Source: Catellatospora tritici (GTDB lineage Bacteria > Actinomycetota > Actinomycetes > Mycobacteriales > Micromonosporaceae). Taken from it: 64,000 bases of DNA. The stretch's first letter is position 1, and every line of letters starts with the position of its first letter. Under the pieces are notes generated by a model. That model did no database searches, was not told the origin of the DNA, and saw only the letters and a program-made list of their open reading frames with translations. Where the stretch lies: NCBI RefSeq assembly GCF_019083965.1, contig NZ_JAHRCY010000024.1, forward strand, positions 1 to 64,000, written 5' to 3'. Shown in pieces: positions 60,916 to 64,000 of this stretch. The translations under genes and the position numbers were made by a program.

Positions 60916-61001
60916 TTAAGAAGGTGCCCTTCTTCTACATAAAGCGAGCAGAGTATCCGCCCGGCTCGCCGACGCGAGCCGACGAAGGTGCCCTTCCTTT
61001 C
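60916..61001. repeat. Family A repeat, copy 6, long form
   Basis: Arms TTAAGAAGGTGCCCTTCTTC and GACGAAGGTGCCCTTCC lie about 40 bp apart and the space holds a GGCTCGCCGACGCGAGCC hairpin. The copy is placed between the MFS start and the GNAT stop. Confidence 0.8.
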
Positions 61002-61002
61002 C

Positions 61003-61896
61003 TCAGAGCGGCTTGGTGAGGAGGAAGAAGACTCGCTCGACCACGGCGTCTGCGGCGCTGGAGTAGAAGCTCACCGGCCCCACCCATCCGATCTGCACCC
61101 GCCGCAGCCCGCGGTCGGCCTGGTCGCGCAGGCAGCGCCGCAGCAGCATGCCGCCGATGCCCAGCCCGGCCGCGGCGGGCAGGGTGCCCATCGGGCCGAA
61201 CCAGCTCGGACGGCAGCCGCCCCAGGCCGCGAAGCCGACCGGAGCTCCGTCGCGGATGGCCAGGTGGCAGCCGCCGTGCCCGGCCACCGCCCGTTCGACC
61301 TCGGCCACCCAGGCCGCGCCCCACTCGGCGGCGATCACCGGCAGCAGCTCGGGCAGGTCGGCGGGGGTCGCCTCGCGTACCACCACGTGCGACTCGGCCA
61401 GCCGCTCCTGCGCCGCCCGGGTCTCCCGCAGCGCGGGCGAGCCCTCGACCAGCTCGGCCGTCATGTTCCAGGCGGTGCGGTCGTGGACGTATCCGAGGGC
61501 GCCCAGCGCGCACAGGGCCGGGGTGTAGCGCACGTCGACACCGGGCCAGGCGTGCGTCGGGGCGTTGCCGCTGACCTGGACGGCGGTCAGTCCGCGCTCC
61601 CGCAGCAGCTCCTCCACCGCCGCGACCAGGGCGCGGGCGTGGCCGTGGCGGCGGTGGCCCGGGTCGACCGCGAGCAGGTCCAGGTGGCCGACCGTCGGAT
61701 CGTGATGGCCGGGGCTGGCCAGCGCCACCCCGACGACCTCGCCGTCGGGGGCGTCGCCGTCGATCGCGACGAATCCGGTCGAGCCGGCCAGCAGGTCGAC
61801 GATCTCGGCCGCCTCGGCCGCGTCCTCGGGCAGCAGCGACCGCTGCAGCAGGCCGGTGACGGCGGCGCGGTGATGCGGCTCGTACGGGCCGATCAT
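61003..61896 (-). CDS. Double GNAT acetyltransferase
   Basis: A 297-residue protein. The N-terminal GNAT domain has the acetyl-CoA loop RRHGHARALVAA and LLAVDPG; the C-terminal domain has GLGIGGMLLRRCL. Substrate unknown. The ATG has TAGCCT 8 nt upstream on the minus strand and no ribosome site. Only 11 nt separate it from the upstream subtilase gene. Confidence 0.85.
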   Translation of the reverse strand: MIGPYEPHHRAAVTGLLQRSLLPEDAAEAAEIVDLLAGSTGFVAIDGDAPDGEVVGVALASPGHHDPTVGHLDLLAVDPGHRRHGHARALVAAVEELLRERGLTAVQVSGNAPTHAWPGVDVRYTPALCALGALGYVHDRTAWNMTAELVEGSPALRETRAAQERLAESHVVVREATPADLPELLPVIAAEWGAAWVAEVERAVAGHGGCHLAIRDGAPVGFAAWGGCRPSWFGPMGTLPAAAGLGIGGMLLRRCLRDQADRGLRRVQIGWVGPVSFYSSAADAVVERVFFLLTKPL

Positions 61897-61907
61897 GACG
61901 GTCAAGG

Positions 61908-64000
61908 CTACCCCGCTGCCGCGGTCACGGCGTCCGCCGCGTTGACGATGCCGGCACCGGCCCGGTCCGCCTCCGTTCCGCAGCCCGGCTGCGCGCCTGC
62001 CGCGGGCGGCTTGGCGGTGCTTCGCAGCAGCCGCTCCGTGGCGGCCAGGTCGCCGACCAGTTCGGGGTGCGCCGACCACAGCAGCGCGATCACGCCCGCG
62101 ACGTGCGGGGTCGCCATCGACGTGCCGCTGAGCTTCGCGTACGTGTTGCCCGGCATCGCCGACAGCACCTCGTCGCCGGGTGCGGCCAGGTCGGGCTTGC
62201 CGTCGGCCGGGCCCCGGCTGGAGAACTCGGTGACCCGCCGCTGCTCGTCCGTCGCCGCGATGGTGATCGACTCCGGGTCGGTGGCGGGCGGGGTGTCCAG
62301 CGAGCCGCAGCGCGGGCCGGTGTTGCCCGCCGCGGCCACGAACGCGATCCCGGCCGCGGCCAGCGCGGACGTGGCCGGACGCAGCACCGTCTGGTCGCAG
62401 CCCTCGATCGGCGGGCAGCCCCAGGAGTTGGTCAGCACGTGCGGGGCGCGGGCCGGGCGGCCGTCCTTGAACGGGTCGCCGCCGTGCGGGAACGGCGCGA
62501 GCATGAACTGCATGCAGTCCAGGTAGAAGGACGGGCTGCTCATGTTGCGTTCCAGGTTCACGCAGCCGATCCACTGGGCGCCCGGCGCGACGCCGACGTT
62601 CTCCCGGCCGACGGCGGTCGCCATGGTGTGCGTGCCGTGGCCGTTGTGGTCGGTCGGGCTGGTGCTGCCCGACCACGGGTCGTACCAGGAGTCGTCGCCG
62701 CCGCGATACTGCGCGGCCAGCGCCGGGTGCGTGCCGTCCACCCCGGAGTCCGACCCGCCGACCACGATGCCCTCGCCGGTGACGCCGCGTTTCCACAGGT
62801 CGGGGGCGCCGATCTGGCGTAGGTTCCACTGGGCCTGGGCCGGGGGCTGGGACTGGGTGCCGTGGCTGACGCCGATCTGCTTGGGCAGCGGGCGCAGCCG
62901 CTGGTCGACCAGCACCCGGTCGACGTCGTCGCGCGTCTCCAGCCACGCCTTCAGCTCGGGTCCGCCGTTCACCCGGAGCGCGTTGACGAGGTAGTACGGC
63001 TGATAGTCGAGGTGCCAGCGGTCCAGCTCGGCCCGCAGCGGGGCCTGGGTGCGCTCGGCGTGCTCGACCAGCCGGTGGTAGACGGCGGCGACCCGGGCGT
63101 CGCGGCCCGGCCCGACGCCGGTGGTGGTGGGCAGACCCGTCAGCGGCGCCTGGTCCTTGAGCACCACGAACAGCTGGTCGCCGTAGAGACCGGGCTGCCC
63201 GCCGGCCAGGTAGAAGACGGCGGCGCCGAGGCCCAGGACGGTGGCCAGAGCGGCGGACAGCGCCCGGCCGCCGGTGCGCGGGAGCAGCGTGAGCCGGTCC
63301 ACGAACGGGCGCGGCTGGGGATCCCACGGGGTGCCCGCGTCGGCACCCAGCGGGAGGCCGGCAGTCGGGTAGGCGGGCGGCGCGGTCGGCTGGTCCGGTA
63401 CCCGGTCCGGCGGAGGCGGGGCGTACGGCGCCACGACGGTTCGGGTGCGGGTGGTGCGCAGCAGGCCCAGGCCGTACCCCAGGCCCAGGAGCAGGGCGAT
63501 CACCCAGGCGATCGCGGCGGCGAGGAAGACGTAGTACGGGACGTCGTGGTCGTACAGGCTGAGGCTGAGCTCGTCGGGGTCGACGAAGGCGAGCGGGCTG
63601 AACGCGGCCAGCGCCACGGTGACCAGGGTGGCCCGACCGAACGGGCTGGCCGGGGCCAGCGCCGCCACCACGAAGCCCAGCGGCGGCAGCACCAGCAGGG
63701 TCAGCAATTGCACCCCGGTGGCGCCCACCCCGGCCGCGACCAGTGCCAGCACTACGCCCGCGACCAGCCCGCCGACCAGCGCCAGGGTCGGCTTGCCGCG
63801 GGTGGTGAAGTGCTGCCACAGGTCCCAGCCGAGCACCGTGGCGACGAACCAGCCCACGGCGGCCGCGGCCAGCACCGCGGCGACGGTCTCGGTGAAGCCG
63901 CCCAGCGCCCCCGCCCACAGGAACGGCACCAGCACCGCCAGGCCCGCGAACACGGCCCAGCCCAGCGCGCCCGGTGCCGCCGCGCCCGGGGCGGCCGCGC
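61908..64000 (-). CDS. Subtilase with N-terminal multi-helix membrane domain (partial)
   Basis: The visible part is at least 696 residues and its N-terminus runs off the window: the frame stays open beyond the GTG at 63953. About seven hydrophobic helices (for example FLAAAIAWVIALLLGLGYG) come first, then a proline-rich linker, another helix, and an S8 peptidase domain. Catalytic Asp is in GGSDSGVDGTHP, His in HNGHGTHTM, oxyanion Asn in AAAGNTGP and Ser in GTSMATPHVAG. This is not the mycosin architecture, which has a C-terminal anchor. The protease domain should face outside. Confidence 0.88.
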   Translation of the reverse strand, partial: AAAPGAAAPGALGWAVFAGLAVLVPFLWAGALGGFTETVAAVLAAAAVGWFVATVLGWDLWQHFTTRGKPTLALVGGLVAGVVLALVAAGVGATGVQLLTLLVLPPLGFVVAALAPASPFGRATLVTVALAAFSPLAFVDPDELSLSLYDHDVPYYVFLAAAIAWVIALLLGLGYGLGLLRTTRTRTVVAPYAPPPPDRVPDQPTAPPAYPTAGLPLGADAGTPWDPQPRPFVDRLTLLPRTGGRALSAALATVLGLGAAVFYLAGGQPGLYGDQLFVVLKDQAPLTGLPTTTGVGPGRDARVAAVYHRLVEHAERTQAPLRAELDRWHLDYQPYYLVNALRVNGGPELKAWLETRDDVDRVLVDQRLRPLPKQIGVSHGTQSQPPAQAQWNLRQIGAPDLWKRGVTGEGIVVGGSDSGVDGTHPALAAQYRGGDDSWYDPWSGSTSPTDHNGHGTHTMATAVGRENVGVAPGAQWIGCVNLERNMSSPSFYLDCMQFMLAPFPHGGDPFKDGRPARAPHVLTNSWGCPPIEGCDQTVLRPATSALAAAGIAFVAAAGNTGPRCGSLDTPPATDPESITIAATDEQRRVTEFSSRGPADGKPDLAAPGDEVLSAMPGNTYAKLSGTSMATPHVAGVIALLWSAHPELVGDLAATERLLRSTAKPPAAGAQPGCGTEADRAGAGIVNAADAVTAAAG

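Overview
This is high-GC chromosomal DNA of an actinobacterium. The family Micromonosporaceae is my best guess, from the 5S rRNA sequence, an MsiK/UgpC-type sugar ABC ATPase, a DUF3263 protein, DUF2510-RDD proteins, many GTG starts, and short intergenic palindromes of a kind I associate with that family. The genus cannot be fixed from sequence alone. The window opens at the end of an rRNA operon (5S rRNA plus terminator). It is almost entirely core-like chromosome, with one small relic of an integrative element next to a tRNA-Thr.

Layout. 0.6-4.6 kb (minus): two RDD membrane proteins, a HisC-type aminotransferase and a beta-propeller lipoprotein-like protein. 4.8-8.4 kb: 4-hydroxyphenylpyruvate dioxygenase, divergent from an ECF sigma factor coupled to a membrane-anchored anti-sigma-like protein, then an Lrp/AsnC regulator. 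8.4-11.5 kb: a second beta-propeller protein and class I fumarase. 11.5-13.6 kb: an AbiEi/DUF559 endonuclease-like gene with a DnaA-box cluster, bracketed by inverted copies of an 80-bp repeat, then an IclR regulator. 13.7-20.5 kb: HAD phosphatase, a membrane protein, cysS-rlmB, fumC, msiK. 20.8-22.2 kb: tRNA-Thr(TGT), a PH-domain protein, an integrase remnant and other fragments. 22.2-29.6 kb: envelope proteins, namely a 49-residue-repeat beta-helix membrane protein, a PH-like membrane protein, a secreted glycine-rich protein, an RCK/pore protein and a phospholipase A2-like protein. 29.8-34.8 kb: DUF4032 kinase-like protein, secreted trypsin-fold protease, PAP2 phosphatase, APC permease. 35-40.8 kb: PLP desulfhydrase/ACC-deaminase-like enzyme, then an amino-sugar operon (SIS isomerase, ROK kinase, NagA, class II aldolase) divergent from a DeoR regulator. 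40.9-47.3 kb: two ABC-2 exporter modules; in the second the ATPase is fused to an extracellular alpha/beta hydrolase. 47.5-52.2 kb: a lipoprotein and helical secreted protein pair, a SAM-I riboswitch with thrC, a double GNAT, a double-psi-barrel/SH3 secreted protein. 52.2-64 kb: PaaN, a class A beta-lactamase-fold protein, cspA, two paralogous membrane proteins, groEL with two CIRCE operators, a sugar MFS porter, a second double GNAT, and a subtilase with an N-terminal multi-membrane domain cut by the window edge.

The most unusual general property is the density of intergenic palindromic repeats. I can trace at least four families (here called A, B, C, D), with six, three, three and two copies, nearly all at gene ends. 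Many genes also carry a TANNNT hexamer 6-8 nt before the start codon and no Shine-Dalgarno sequence, as expected for leaderless transcripts. The best candidates for undescribed biology are the C-flanked endonuclease and DnaA-box unit, the hydrolase-ABC fusion, the 49-residue beta-helix membrane protein, and the SAM-I riboswitch placed before threonine synthase.
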